Positions 42,319 through 54,347 of a DNA stretch of 64,000 nt are shown here, piece after piece. How positions within the stretch are numbered: the stretch's first letter is position 1; each line of letters opens with the position of its first letter. Location of the stretch: the NCBI RefSeq assembly GCF_000425745.1, contig NZ_AUEA01000008.1, positions 186,001 to 250,000 on the forward strand, read 5' to 3'. The DNA is from Pseudomonas cremoricolorata DSM 17059 = NBRC 16634 (lineage in GTDB: Bacteria > Pseudomonadota > Gammaproteobacteria > Pseudomonadales > Pseudomonadaceae). The notes below the pieces were generated by a model, which worked only from the letters and a program-made list of their open reading frames with translations, was not told the DNA's origin and ran no database searches. Made by a program: the position numbers and the translations under genes.

Positions 42319-42600
42319 TTACGAGCCGCTGCTGGTGCCTTTGTCGGTTTTGTCCAGACGCAGCAGAACCTTGCTGGTGATCTCGATGCACTTGGTGTTG
42401 TCGCCTTTGGCCTGGGCGGCTTTGGCGTCGGCGATGTGGTCGTCGAGGGATTTCTCCAGGCCTTCGGATGTGGCATTGAGGGTGGCCATGTTGTCGTCGA
42501 TTTTCTGCAAATTGAGGGCACACAGATCGTCCGCAGCAAACACCGGAGAGGCCAGCAGAGTGGCCGCCGCGAACAGGGCTGAAAGCGCAGTACCTTTCAT
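42319..42600 (-). CDS. Small secreted/periplasmic protein of unknown function
   Basis: 93 residues with a clear Sec signal peptide (MKGTALSALFAAATLLASPVFA, cleavage before ADDLCALN, about residue 22). The mature part is a short helical protein (NLQKIDDNMATLNATSEGLEKSLDDHIADAKAAQAKGDNTKCIEITSKVLLRLDKT) with two Cys that could form a disulfide. The start at 42,600 follows AAGGAG. It lies between ssrA and the lactate genes. Similar short exported proteins occur in other pseudomonads; no function is known to me. Confidence 0.8.
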   Translation of the reverse strand: MKGTALSALFAAATLLASPVFAADDLCALNLQKIDDNMATLNATSEGLEKSLDDHIADAKAAQAKGDNTKCIEITSKVLLRLDKTDKGTSSGS

Positions 42601-42697
42601 GGATAACTCCTTCTGAGGCCTCTGGAAGGCGGGCCTATGGGATGGACTGCGCGGTGTAAGCGGCGGTTCCATCCGCATGCTGGCCTTTGTATGGCGA

Positions 42698-45511
<2,814 letters not shown>

Positions 45512-45584
45512 GCAGTCTCCTCGCGGGCTGCAGCGTCTGACGCGCTGCATGTCCCGACAATCAGGCAGTAAACAGGCGAGCGCC

Positions 45585-46730
45585 TCAGGCGCTGAGTTCG
45601 CGCACCAGCGAGTCGCGGGTGATCTCGCTGACCGATTTGGCGCCGGTCAGCACCATCGCCACACGCATTTCTTTTTCGAACAGTTGCAGCAGGTTGGCGA
45701 CGCCGGCTTCGCCGTGGGTGGCCAGTGCATAAAGGAAGGCGCGGCCGATCAGCACGCTGTCGGCGCCGAGGGCGATCATGCGCACGACGTCGAGGCCACT
45801 GCGAATACCCGAATCCGCCAGAATCTTCAGCTCGCCTTTGACCGCATCGGCAATCGCCGGCAGGGCGCGGGCACTGGACAGCACGCCATCGAGCTGGCGG
45901 CCGCCGTGGTTGGAGACGACGATACCATCGGCGCCGAACTTCACCGCATCGCGGGCGTCATCCGGGTCGAGAATGCCCTTGATGATCATCGGGCCGTCCC
46001 AGAAGTCGCGAATCCATTCCAGGTCTTTCCACGAGATCGACGGGTCGAAGTTGTTGCCCAGCCAGCCGATGTAGTCGGCAAGGCCGGTGGGGTTGCCGCG
46101 GTAAGTGGAAATATTGCCTAGATCGTGCGGGCGGCCCATGACGCCGACGTCCCACGCCCATTGTGGGTGGGTCATGGCTTGCAGCATGCGCCGCAGTGGG
46201 CCGTTGCTGCCGCTCATGCCTGAGTGGGCGTCGCGGTAGCGGGCGCCGGGCACTGGCATGTCGACGGTGAACACCAAGGTCTTGACCCCGGCGGCCTTGG
46301 CCCGCTCGAGGGCGTTGCGCATGAAGCCGCGGTCCTTGAGCACGTAGAGCTGGAACCACATGGGCCGATTGATGGCCGGGGCCACCTCTTCGATCGGGCA
46401 CACCGACACTGTCGACATGGTGAACGGAATACCATGCGCAGCCGCAGCGCGTGCGGCCTGCACTTCACCGCGGCGGGCGTACATGCCGGTCAGGCCGACC
46501 GGGGCCAGGGCCACGGGCATGCTCAGGGTTTCGCCGAACAGTTGGGTTTCAAGGCTCAGCTCGGACATGTTCTTCAGCACGCGCTGACGCAAGGCAATGC
46601 TGGCCAGGTCTTCGACGTTGTGGCGCAGGGTGTACTCGGCGTACGCACCGCCGTCGGCGTAGTGGAAGAGGAAGGGCGGCAGCTTGCGCTGGGCCGCGGC
46701 GCGGTAGTCGGTGGAGGCGGAAATGATCAT
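45585..46730 (-). CDS. lldD: L-lactate dehydrogenase (FMN, quinone-linked)
   Basis: 381 residues, FMN-dependent alpha-hydroxyacid oxidase family. Landmarks are [20 protein letters not shown] at the start, [32 protein letters not shown], and the active-site [10 protein letters not shown] (His-base region) with [35 protein letters not shown] (phosphate-binding loop). It oxidises L-lactate to pyruvate and passes electrons to the quinone pool. The start at 46,730 is preferred to an ATG ten codons earlier, because the family begins at [10 protein letters not shown]. It sits 62 nt after lldP in the lld operon. Confidence 0.95.
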   Translation of the reverse strand: MIISASTDYRAAAQRKLPPFLFHYADGGAYAEYTLRHNVEDLASIALRQRVLKNMSELSLETQLFGETLSMPVALAPVGLTGMYARRGEVQAARAAAAHGIPFTMSTVSVCPIEEVAPAINRPMWFQLYVLKDRGFMRNALERAKAAGVKTLVFTVDMPVPGARYRDAHSGMSGSNGPLRRMLQAMTHPQWAWDVGVMGRPHDLGNISTYRGNPTGLADYIGWLGNNFDPSISWKDLEWIRDFWDGPMIIKGILDPDDARDAVKFGADGIVVSNHGGRQLDGVLSSARALPAIADAVKGELKILADSGIRSGLDVVRMIALGADSVLIGRAFLYALATHGEAGVANLLQLFEKEMRVAMVLTGAKSVSEITRDSLVRELSA

Positions 46731-46792
46731 GGTTTCTCGCAGCGTGGGTGGCCGGGACACCGGGCGCTGACGAGCGCCCGGTCCCTTTCACT

Positions 46793-48463
46793 TTAGTGTT
46801 GGACCAGCATGCCGGTCAGCCAATAGGCCTGAACCAGAGTGATCAGGCCAACGATGGTGGCGAAGAACAGGCTGTGCTTGACGGTGAAGCGGAACAGGTC
46901 CGATTCCTTGCCGACCAGGCCGGTGGCAGCGCAGGCGACGGCAATCGATTGCGGCGAGATCATCTTGCCGGTCACGCCGCCACTGGTGTTGGCCGCCACC
47001 AGCAGGGTATCGCTGACGCCGATCTGGTGCGCGGTGGTGGCCTGCAACGAGCTGAACAGGGCGTTGGACGAGGTATCGGAACCGGTCAGGAACACGCCCA
47101 GCCAGCCGAGGAACGGCGAGAAGAACGGGAACGCCGCGCCAGTGCCGGCCAGGACCAGGGCCATGGTCGACGACATGCCGGAGTAGTTGGTGACGAAGGC
47201 GAAGGCCAGCACCATGCCGATGGACAGAATAGGCCAGCGCAGCTCCCACAGGGTCTCTTTCAAAGTGGTAAGACCAGTTTTTACACTGACCTTGAGTACC
47301 CACATCGACAGCAGCGCGGAAATGAAGATCGCCGTACCGGTGGCCGAGATCGGGTCGAACTTGAACACCGCCGGCATGGCCGTGGCAGTGGTGACGATCG
47401 GCGCGGTCTTGATCACCAGTTGATCGAGGTGCGGGATGGCGAAGTTGAACACGAAGTTGTACATCGCCCCGCCCGGTGCGAAAGCCGCCTTGAAGGGCTT
47501 GAGGGTCCAGATGGTCACCAGCACGGTGAGGATCAGGAACGGCGACCAGGCTTTGAAGATTGCCCCGAAGCTGTACGGCGTAGGTTGGCTGCCACCGACG
47601 CTCAGCACCGCGGCGGCGCTGCTGCCCTGGGCCTGGGTCATCGAGCGCTTGGGCTGCCAGACCTTGAGGAACAGGGTCAGGGCAATCAGGCTGGCCAGGG
47701 CCGAGGTGATGTCCGGCAGTTCCGGGCCGATGAAGTTGGAGGTGAAGTACTGGGTCACGGCGAAGCTCAGGCCGGCCACCAGTGCAGCAGGCCAGGTTTC
47801 TTTCACGCCGCGAACGCCGTCCATCATGAACACCAGCCAGAACGGCACGAACAGCGACAGCAACGGCAGCTGGCGGCCGGTCATGGCCCCGATGTGGAAG
47901 GCGTCGATGCCGGTGACCTGGCCGGCGACGATGATCGGAATGCCCAGGGCGCCGAACGCCACTGGCGCGGTGTTGGCGATCAGGCACAGGCCCGCAGCGT
48001 ACAGCGGGTTGAAGCCCAGGCCCACCAGCAGGGCGGCGGTGATCGCCACCGGCGCACCGAAGCCGGCGGCGCCTTCAAGGAACGCACCGAAGCAGAAGCC
48101 GATCAGCAGCACTTGCAGGCGCTGGTCGTCGGTGATCGACAGCACCGAGCTGCGGATGACCTCGAACTGGCCGCTCTTGACCGTGAGTTTGTAGAGGAAC
48201 ACCGCCGCGACGATGATCCAGGCGATCGGCCACAGGCCATACATGAAACCGTAGCCAGCAGCGGCGAAGGCCATGTCGGCAGGCATGTTGAAGGCAAAGA
48301 TGGCAATCAGGATCGACAGGCCGAGGGTGATGCTACCGGCCACGTGTCCTTTGAGGCGGAACACCGCCAGCGCCAGGAAGAAGAAGATGATCGGGACGAC
48401 AGCGGCCAGGGCAGACAGGCCGAGACTGCCCAGTGGGGCGTAGATTTGTTGCCAAGTTTGCAT
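46793..48463 (-). CDS. lldP: L-lactate permease
   Basis: 556 residues, an inner-membrane symporter of the LctP family with about 13 hydrophobic segments. Typical sequence includes [21 protein letters not shown] at the start, [21 protein letters not shown], the [23 protein letters not shown] region and [40 protein letters not shown]. It imports L- and D-lactate and glycolate. It is the first gene of the lld operon. A palindromic LldR-type operator lies about 46 nt upstream, between it and the divergent lldR. Confidence 0.95.
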   Translation of the reverse strand: MQTWQQIYAPLGSLGLSALAAVVPIIFFFLALAVFRLKGHVAGSITLGLSILIAIFAFNMPADMAFAAAGYGFMYGLWPIAWIIVAAVFLYKLTVKSGQFEVIRSSVLSITDDQRLQVLLIGFCFGAFLEGAAGFGAPVAITAALLVGLGFNPLYAAGLCLIANTAPVAFGALGIPIIVAGQVTGIDAFHIGAMTGRQLPLLSLFVPFWLVFMMDGVRGVKETWPAALVAGLSFAVTQYFTSNFIGPELPDITSALASLIALTLFLKVWQPKRSMTQAQGSSAAAVLSVGGSQPTPYSFGAIFKAWSPFLILTVLVTIWTLKPFKAAFAPGGAMYNFVFNFAIPHLDQLVIKTAPIVTTATAMPAVFKFDPISATGTAIFISALLSMWVLKVSVKTGLTTLKETLWELRWPILSIGMVLAFAFVTNYSGMSSTMALVLAGTGAAFPFFSPFLGWLGVFLTGSDTSSNALFSSLQATTAHQIGVSDTLLVAANTSGGVTGKMISPQSIAVACAATGLVGKESDLFRFTVKHSLFFATIVGLITLVQAYWLTGMLVQH

Positions 48464-48508
48464 ATGGGGAAACCCCTAATTGTTGTTGGTCAGCAATGGC
48501 ATTGGGTA

Positions 48509-48523
48509 ATTGGTAATACCAAT
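48509..48523. promoter_or_regulatory. LldR operator
   Basis: ATTGGT-AAT-ACCAAT is a perfect palindrome matching the TNGTNNNACNA core of FadR/LldR-type GntR operators. It lies between the divergent lldP and lldR. Confidence 0.75.
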
Positions 48524-48717
48524 CTACAATGGCTGGTCGCTAGGTTAAAAGCCTCCTCGTGGGTGTGTCAATTTGTCTCGCCGCCAACTTTGGTCGCATG
48601 CCGATGAATGGCGCGCTGCCAGGTGCAGAATTTCCTCATCTGCCGAGTGTGGTCAGCCGGCGGATCGGCGAGAATAGAGCGCTTCGGGATCAGCCCGGAG
48701 TCTGTGGAGAGCATGTG

Positions 48718-49485
48718 ATGGTTTTTGATCAGGTCCGCCAACGGCGCCTGTCCGACGATATCGTCGAGCGTCTTGAGGGAATGATTCTCGAGGGCACGCT
48801 CAGTGCAGGGCAGCGTTTGCCGGCCGAGCGCGCACTGGCCGAGCAGTTCGGCGTATCGCGTCCGTCGCTGCGTGAGGCGATTCAGAAACTGGTGGCGCGG
48901 GGGTTGTTGATCAGTCGTCAGGGCGGCGGTAACTACGTCGCTGAATCGCTGGGCTCGACCTTCAGTGACCCGCTGTTGCAACTGCTCGAGCGCAACGGCG
49001 ATGCCCAGCGCGATTTGCTGGAGTTTCGCCACACCCTTGAGGCGTCATGTGCCTACTACGCCGCGCAGCGGGCCACGGGGCCTGATCGCGAGCGTCTTAC
49101 TGCCGCCTTTGCCACCTTGCAGGATTGCTACACCCGGGTCGATGAGGTCAGCCGCGCCGAGGAGGGCGTTGCCGATGCGCGGTTCCACCTGGCGATTGCC
49201 GAAGCCAGCCATAACGCGGTGCTTTTGCACACCATTCGCGGCCTGTTCGACCTGCTCAAGCGCAACGTGGTGACCAACATCGGTGGCATGTATCAGCAGC
49301 GCCCGGAAACCCGCGACATGCTGATCGGGCAGCACCGTGAGTTGTATCAGGCGATCATGGACGGTCGAGCGGATGAGGCGCGGGAGGTGTCGAGTCGGCA
49401 CATCATGTATGTGCAGGAGGTGCTGGCCGAGGCTCAGCTAGAGGCGCAGCGCGTGGCGCGGGCCGAGCGGCGCAACGGGCGTTGA
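48718..49485 (+). CDS. lldR: LldR, GntR/FadR-type lactate regulator
   Basis: 255 residues. The N-terminal winged helix (RRLSDDIVERLEGMILEGTLSAGQRLPAERALAEQFGVSRPSLREAIQKLVARGLL) is followed by an FCD ligand-binding domain with FRHTLEASCAYYAA, the metal-binding DARFHLAIAEASHNAVL and the C-terminal HRELYQAIMDGRADEAREVSSRHI. LldR represses the lld operon until L- or D-lactate binds. The start at 48,718 (ATG GTT TTT) begins at family sequence, though the open frame extends upstream. It is divergent from lldP with the operator between them. Confidence 0.93.
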   Translation: MVFDQVRQRRLSDDIVERLEGMILEGTLSAGQRLPAERALAEQFGVSRPSLREAIQKLVARGLLISRQGGGNYVAESLGSTFSDPLLQLLERNGDAQRDLLEFRHTLEASCAYYAAQRATGPDRERLTAAFATLQDCYTRVDEVSRAEEGVADARFHLAIAEASHNAVLLHTIRGLFDLLKRNVVTNIGGMYQQRPETRDMLIGQHRELYQAIMDGRADEAREVSSRHIMYVQEVLAEAQLEAQRVARAERRNGR

Positions 49486-49551
49486 GGTGAGGGGAATAGG
49501 TTGAAGAGCAGGCAAGCCCGCCGGGCGGCGGCAGGCTTTTCAGGCTGACCT

Positions 49552-50034
49552 TTAGTCTTCCTTGCCCTTGTTGCGCACTGCCCGCTGCAGTTCGCGGTTG
49601 GAGTCGCGTTCGCGCACGGTGTCGCGCTTGTCGAACTCCTTCTTGCCTTTACCCAGGGCAATCTCGCACTTGATCAGGTGCTTGCTCCAGAACAGCGCCA
49701 AGGCCACGCAGGTGTAGCCTTTCTGCGCCACGGCTGCTTCCAGGCGCTCGAGTTCGCGCTTGTTGAGCAGCAGCTTGCGGGTGCGCATCGGGTCGGCGAT
49801 GACGTGGGTGCTGGCGGTGGTCAGCGGGGTGATGTGGCTGCCGAACAGCCAGGCTTCGCCATCCTTGAGCAGCACGTAGCTGTCTACCAGATGTGCCTTG
49901 CCGGCCCGCAGGCTCTTTACTTCCCAACCGGACAGGACCAGCCCGGCCTCGAATTTGTGTTCGATGAAGTAGTCGTGACGCGCTTTCTTGTTCTGCGCGA
50001 TGGTCCCGGTCGGATGTTTCTTTTGTTTAGCCAT
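49552..50034 (-). CDS. smpB: SmpB, tmRNA-binding protein
   Basis: 160 residues, full family length. Landmarks are [65 protein letters not shown] and the basic C-terminal tail [24 protein letters not shown] that enters the ribosomal A site and mRNA channel. It is required for trans-translation with the ssrA tmRNA of this window, 7.3 kb away. It is divergent from ratA, as in other pseudomonads. Confidence 0.97.
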   Translation of the reverse strand: MAKQKKHPTGTIAQNKKARHDYFIEHKFEAGLVLSGWEVKSLRAGKAHLVDSYVLLKDGEAWLFGSHITPLTTASTHVIADPMRTRKLLLNKRELERLEAAVAQKGYTCVALALFWSKHLIKCEIALGKGKKEFDKRDTVRERDSNRELQRAVRNKGKED

Positions 50035-50197
50035 AGGGGCGGCATTATAGGCAAGTCATTGCGCGGTCGGCTACGGGATTTCGGTGTGCTTGAGCCACTG
50101 CAATGAATACCGGACAATGCAGGCACTGTTCTCTACGCAGAACCCGTTATCGGCATGCTGCGAAGTGCCGCCGCCCAGCCTTGGAAGTGACGCCTGG

Positions 50198-50641
50198 ATG
50201 ACTACCCATATTCAACGCTCCGCCCTGCTGCCGTATCCTGCCCAGGCGCTTTACGATCTGGTCAACGATGTCGCCAGCTACCCCGATTTTTTGCCCTGGT
50301 GTTCGGCGTCGACAGTGCTCGAAGCCAGCGAAACCCATATGCGCGCCAAGCTGGAAGTGGCCAAGGGCGGAGTCAGCCAGCAGTTCGTGACGCGCAATGT
50401 GCTGGTGCCGGGGCAGTCCATCGAAATGAACCTTGAGGAAGGGCCGTTCACCCAGCTGCATGGCGTGTGGGTGTTCAAGGCGTTGGGCGAGAAAGCCTGC
50501 AAGATCAGCCTCGATCTGTCGTTCGATTATGCCGGGCCGATCATTCGCGCCACCCTGGGGCCGCTGTTCAACCAGGCTGCCAACACCCTGGTCGATGCGT
50601 TCTGCCAGCGGGCCAAGCAACTGCATGGTGCAGGCAGTTGA
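50198..50641 (+). CDS. ratA: RatA, START/COQ10-like protein
   Basis: 147 residues of the SRPBCC/COQ10 fold: MTTHIQRSALLPYPAQALYDLVNDVASYPDFLPWCSAS, MRAKLEVAKGG, LEEGPFTQLHGVWVF and GPLFNQAANTLVDAFCQRAKQL. Relatives were described as the RatA ribosome-association factor in E. coli and as Coq10-like ubiquinone-binding proteins. Its position beside smpB is conserved. The start at 50,198 (ATG ACT ACC) begins family sequence; the open frame extends upstream without it. The usual rnfH gene is not found after it; the next element is a terminator shared with bamE. Confidence 0.9.
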   Translation: MTTHIQRSALLPYPAQALYDLVNDVASYPDFLPWCSASTVLEASETHMRAKLEVAKGGVSQQFVTRNVLVPGQSIEMNLEEGPFTQLHGVWVFKALGEKACKISLDLSFDYAGPIIRATLGPLFNQAANTLVDAFCQRAKQLHGAGS

Positions 50642-50680
50642 GCGGGCTTGAGCGATAGCTGATCGCTCACCGTCAAGACG

Positions 50681-50710
50681 AAAAAAAACCGCTCAAGGAG
50701 CGGTTTTTTT
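50681..50710. terminator. Bidirectional terminator between ratA and bamE
   Basis: ACCGCTC-AAG-GAGCGGT is flanked by eight A on one side and seven T on the other, serving both convergent genes. Confidence 0.92.
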
Positions 50711-50714
50711 GTGC

Positions 50715-51248
50715 TTACTGCGGCGCTGTTTCCAGCGGCGCCGGAGTCGGCACCGGCGTGGTCTCGACATCGTCGATTTCGCGCTGGATCGACTCTTCCA
50801 CAGAGCCTGGCTTGGCCGGCCGTTCCTGTGCATCAGGTGCGGATGGCGTCTGCTCGGTGCCTGGGCTGACGCTGGTTTCGCTGCCGCCGCCGAGGATCTC
50901 CTGGTCGCGGCTCACGCCTGGCATGAAGTCGCCCGACAGGCTGACGAGTTGATCGCTTTCGTTGAAGAAGATGCTCATGCGCTCTTGCTGGCGCTTACCG
51001 CCGCCAGGCTGAAGGCTGTAGAGGTAATCCCAGCGATTGGTATTGAAGGTGTCCTGGAGCAGGGGGTTGCCCATGATAAACCGCACTTGCCGTCGGGTCA
51101 TTCCCGGCCGCAATTGGTCTATCATGTCCTGCGTGACGACATTGCCCTGCTGGATGTCGATTTTGTAAACCCCGGGAAACGAGCAACCGGCGAGTGCGAG
51201 CAGTCCCACGAGGGTGAGGCTGGTTAGCAAGAGCTTGGTGTTTTGCAT
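50715..51248 (-). CDS. bamE: BamE (OmlA/SmpA), outer-membrane assembly lipoprotein
   Basis: 177 residues. A lipoprotein signal ([12 protein letters not shown], lipidated Cys near 22) is followed by the SmpA/OmlA domain: [55 protein letters not shown] and [20 protein letters not shown]. BamE is an accessory subunit of the BAM complex that inserts beta-barrel proteins. The acidic Pro/Thr-rich tail of about 60 residues is typical of Pseudomonas versions. The start at 51,248 (MQNTKLLLT) is preferred to an upstream ATG because the signal peptide starts there. It is divergent from fur, a conserved arrangement. Confidence 0.94.
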   Translation of the reverse strand: MQNTKLLLTSLTLVGLLALAGCSFPGVYKIDIQQGNVVTQDMIDQLRPGMTRRQVRFIMGNPLLQDTFNTNRWDYLYSLQPGGGKRQQERMSIFFNESDQLVSLSGDFMPGVSRDQEILGGGSETSVSPGTEQTPSAPDAQERPAKPGSVEESIQREIDDVETTPVPTPAPLETAPQ

Positions 51249-51345
51249 CGGTGGGCGACTTCCACTATCTTGGCTGGACAACGTAAACCCCGATCATACC
51301 CGTATTAAGAGAAGCTGCGAAGCAGCATCGGCGAGAAAGCTGACC

Positions 51346-51750
51346 ATGGTTGAAAATAGCGAATTGCGCAAAGCCGGTCTCAAGGTGACTCTACCTCGAG
51401 TGAAGATTCTTCAAATGCTCGACTCCGCCGAGCAGCGTCACATGAGTGCTGAAGACGTTTACAAGGCACTGATGGAGGCTGGCGAGGATGTCGGTCTGGC
51501 AACCGTGTATCGCGTCCTGACCCAGTTCGAAGCAGCGGGTCTGGTGGTTCGCCACAACTTCGACGGCGGTCATGCGGTATTCGAGCTGGCGGACGGTGGC
51601 CACCACGACCACATGGTCAACGTGGAAACCAGCGAAGTCATCGAGTTCATGGATGCTGAAATCGAGCGTCGTCAACGTGAGATCGTGGCCGAGCATGGCT
51701 ACGAATTGGTGGACCACAATCTGGTCCTGTACGTACGTAAGAAGAAGTAA
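51346..51750 (+). CDS. fur: Fur, ferric uptake regulator
   Basis: 134 residues, the usual Pseudomonas length. The N-terminal DNA-binding domain contains LRKAGLKVTLPRVKILQML, HMSAEDVYKALMEAGEDVGLATVYRVLTQFEAAGLV; the C-terminal dimerisation/metal domain contains DGGHHDHMVNVETSEVIEFMDAEIE. The HHDH cluster is the metal-binding site. Like other pseudomonad Fur proteins it lacks the C-x2-C zinc pair of E. coli Fur. It represses iron-uptake genes, including pvdS and hence the pyoverdine genes at the left end of the window. The start at 51,346 begins at family sequence (MVENSELRKAG). Confidence 0.97.
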   Translation: MVENSELRKAGLKVTLPRVKILQMLDSAEQRHMSAEDVYKALMEAGEDVGLATVYRVLTQFEAAGLVVRHNFDGGHAVFELADGGHHDHMVNVETSEVIEFMDAEIERRQREIVAEHGYELVDHNLVLYVRKKK

Positions 51751-51769
51751 CGAGCTAGTCGTTACCTGC

Positions 51770-51801
51770 AAAAACGGCGACCTTCAAGGTCGCCGTTTTT
51801 G
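51770..51801. terminator. Terminator between fur and recN
   Basis: An A-run, the hairpin ACGGCGACC/GGTCGCCGT and a T-run; placed to end both convergent genes. Confidence 0.92.
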
Positions 51802-51822
51802 TTTGTGCGGGTAGGTGGCTGT

Positions 51823-53496
51823 TCAGGTTTTACCGGTGACCACCATCTTGCGCGCATGGGCCAGGGATTCCTTGGTCAGGTCGATGCCGCCAAGCATGCG
51901 CGCCACTTCCTCGACACGCTCACGCCGGCCCAGGTGCGCCACGGCGGTATGGGTGCTGTCATCCTTGCGCACTTTATGCACGAACAGATGGTGATGCCCT
52001 TGTGCGGCCACTTGCGGCAGGTGGGTGACGGTCAGCACCTGGCCCCTTTCGCCAAGGCGGCGCAGCAGCTGGCCGACGATTTCGGCGGTAGGCCCGCCAA
52101 TCCCGACATCCACCTCGTCGAACACCAGGGTCGGGATGCGCGAAGTCTGAGCAGTGATGACCTGGATCGCCAGGCTGATACGCGACAGCTCGCCGCCAGA
52201 CGCCACCTTGGCCAATGCCTTGAGGGGCTGCCCAGGGTTGGCACTGACCAGAAGTTCGATCTGCTCCAGGCCATGGGGCGACAGATCGTGGTTGCCCAAA
52301 GGCGTGAGCTCGATGCGAAAGCGCCCGCCGGGCATGCCCAGGCGCTGAATCTCTTGCTCGACCGCCCCCGCCAGCTGCACCGCTGCAGTGGCACGTAGCT
52401 CACTCAGTTGCTTGGCCTTTTCCTGATAGTGCTTGGCGAAGGCTGCGAGTTCTTCGCCCAGGCGCTCGAGGGATTCGTCACTGGCATTGAGCCCCTCGAG
52501 TTCCTCCAGCAACCGCTGCTGCAGGTGCGGCAGTTCGGTGGGGTGGACGCGGTGTTTGCGAGCGAGGGTATAAATAGTGTCGAGACGTTCTTCCAGAGAC
52601 TGTAGCCGCGCAGGATCGGCATCGAAGTTGTCGAGGAAGCGGTTGAGCTCGCCGACGGCTTCTTCGACCTGGATTTGCGCGCTCGACAGCAGATTCACCG
52701 CTTCGCCCAGTGCATGCGGCGCGTTGGACACGGCGCCCAGGCGATTGAGGCTGCTGGTCAGTGCGCTGAGCACATTGCCCGAGTCGCTTTCGCTGCACTG
52801 GTCGATGACCTGGCGGCAAATACCGAACAGGGCTTCGGCGTTGGTGAGGTTCTTGTGTTCCTGCTCGATTTGCTCGAGCTCGTGTTCACCCAAGCCGAGG
52901 TTGTCCAGTTCTTCGAGCTGGTAGCTGAGCAATTGCTGGCGGGCGCGCTGCTCGTCGCCTGAGTTGGACAGGCGCTCGAGCTCCTGGCGAGTCTGGCGCC
53001 AGCGTTGCGCGGCCAGCTGAACCTGGCGGGCAAGATCGATGGCGCCGGCATATTCGTCGAGCAGGCGGCGGTGGGTGTCGGCCTTGAGCAGCGACTGGTG
53101 TTCGTGCTGGCTGTGGATATCGATGAGCAGCTCGCCCAGGGCCTTGAGATCTGCAAGCGGGCAGGGCGTGCCATTGATATAGCCGCGGCTGCGCCCCTCG
53201 GCGGTGATGACCCGGCGCAGAATGCACGGGCCGTCATGCTCGAGGTCACGGTCGGCCAGCCAGCTTGCGGCTTCCGGAATGTCGACCAGGTCGAAGGTGG
53301 CGAGGATGTCGGCCTTGTCGGCGCCCGGTCGTACCACGCCGTTGTCGGTACGGTCACCTAGGGCCAGCCCCAGGGCATCGAGCATGATCGACTTGCCCGC
53401 GCCGGTTTCGCCGGTGATCACCGACATACCGCGCGCCAGCTCGAGATCGAGGTGTTCGACGATGGCGTAGTTGCGAATGGAAAGATGCACCAGCAT
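51823..53496 (-). CDS. recN: RecN, SMC-like DNA repair ATPase
   Basis: 557 residues. Walker A is VITGETGAGKSIMLDALGLALG near residue 30, long coiled-coil arms span about 155-360, and the C-terminal half has the signature KVASGGELSRISLAIQVI and Walker B TLVFDEVDVGIGG, then VLTVTHLPQVAAQGHHHL. RecN holds broken DNA ends together during recombinational repair and is usually SOS-induced. I did not find a convincing LexA box in the short upstream gap. It is divergent from the heat-shock operon, as in other pseudomonads. Confidence 0.95.
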   Translation of the reverse strand: MLVHLSIRNYAIVEHLDLELARGMSVITGETGAGKSIMLDALGLALGDRTDNGVVRPGADKADILATFDLVDIPEAASWLADRDLEHDGPCILRRVITAEGRSRGYINGTPCPLADLKALGELLIDIHSQHEHQSLLKADTHRRLLDEYAGAIDLARQVQLAAQRWRQTRQELERLSNSGDEQRARQQLLSYQLEELDNLGLGEHELEQIEQEHKNLTNAEALFGICRQVIDQCSESDSGNVLSALTSSLNRLGAVSNAPHALGEAVNLLSSAQIQVEEAVGELNRFLDNFDADPARLQSLEERLDTIYTLARKHRVHPTELPHLQQRLLEELEGLNASDESLERLGEELAAFAKHYQEKAKQLSELRATAAVQLAGAVEQEIQRLGMPGGRFRIELTPLGNHDLSPHGLEQIELLVSANPGQPLKALAKVASGGELSRISLAIQVITAQTSRIPTLVFDEVDVGIGGPTAEIVGQLLRRLGERGQVLTVTHLPQVAAQGHHHLFVHKVRKDDSTHTAVAHLGRRERVEEVARMLGGIDLTKESLAHARKMVVTGKT

Positions 53497-53601
53497 GGGG
53501 GGCTGCTCCCGAGTGTCAGGTCTGGTTATTTATACAGTGTTATTCCAGGGCCTGACAATGCCCTGTTCGTCGGTGCGCTGGGGCAATCCTGGTAACGTCA
53601 G

Positions 53602-53632
53602 CCCTTGAAGGTGATTTTTCCGGCCCCATATA
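53602..53632 (+). promoter_or_regulatory. Sigma-32 heat-shock promoter of grpE-dnaK-dnaJ
   Basis: CCCTTGAA (-35) and CCCCATAT (-10) separated by 14 bases, a close match to the RpoH consensus, 56 nt upstream of grpE. Confidence 0.85.
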
Positions 53633-53687
53633 GCCAGCAGACCGTCGAGCCCTGCTCGAAGAACACAAATTGCCCAGGAGAGAACCG

Positions 53688-54245
53688 ATGGCTGACGAAC
53701 AGCTGAACGAAAAAGACCTCAACGTCGAGCAGGCCGGTGCAGAAAACACCGCCGATGCCCGAGTGCTGGAGCTCGAGGAGCAGCTGGCCGCCGCCAAGGA
53801 TCAATCGCTGCGTGCCGTGGCCGACCTGCAGAACGTTCGCCGGCGTGCCGATCAGGATGTCGAGAAGGCGCACAAGTTCGCCCTCGAGAAGTTCGCCGCC
53901 GACCTGCTGCCGGTGATCGACAGCCTGGAGCGCGGTCTGGAGTTGTCGAGCGCCAACGATGAAGCCATCAAGCCGATGCGTGACGGCATCGAGCTGACCC
54001 TGAAAATGTTCAGCGACACGCTCAAGCGCTATAACCTCGAAACCGTCGACCCGCACGGTGAGCCGTTCAACGCCGAACATCACCAGGCGATGGCCATGGA
54101 AGAGAGCGCCGAGGTCGAGCCGAACAGCGTGCTCAAGGTGTTCCAGAAAGGTTACCTGCTCAATGGCCGCCTGCTGCGCCCTGCCATGGTCGTGGTCAGC
54201 AAGGCGCCGACAGCCGCTCAACCTTCTATCGATGAAAAGGCTTGA
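53688..54245 (+). CDS. grpE: GrpE, nucleotide exchange factor of DnaK
   Basis: 185 residues. The N-terminal acidic coiled coil ([28 protein letters not shown]) is followed by the conserved core [42 protein letters not shown] and the C-terminal beta domain [13 protein letters not shown] ... [22 protein letters not shown]. It releases ADP from DnaK and acts as a thermosensor. The start at 53,688 ([10 protein letters not shown]) follows CAGGAG. A sigma-32 promoter precedes it and dnaK follows after 102 bp. Confidence 0.97.
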   Translation: MADEQLNEKDLNVEQAGAENTADARVLELEEQLAAAKDQSLRAVADLQNVRRRADQDVEKAHKFALEKFAADLLPVIDSLERGLELSSANDEAIKPMRDGIELTLKMFSDTLKRYNLETVDPHGEPFNAEHHQAMAMEESAEVEPNSVLKVFQKGYLLNGRLLRPAMVVVSKAPTAAQPSIDEKA

Positions 54246-54347
54246 AATCTGTCAGGGCATCCCCATTTAGGTGTCAAGCCTTCAAGTATTTCCGCAGTTG
54301 GCCAGAGCTAGTCGCTGCTACCTAATTCAAGTTTCGGGAGAGTAAAC

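Noticed and set aside
50642..50714. rnfH gene after ratA
   Set aside because: The usual neighbour is absent; only 73 bp with a bidirectional terminator separates ratA from bamE.
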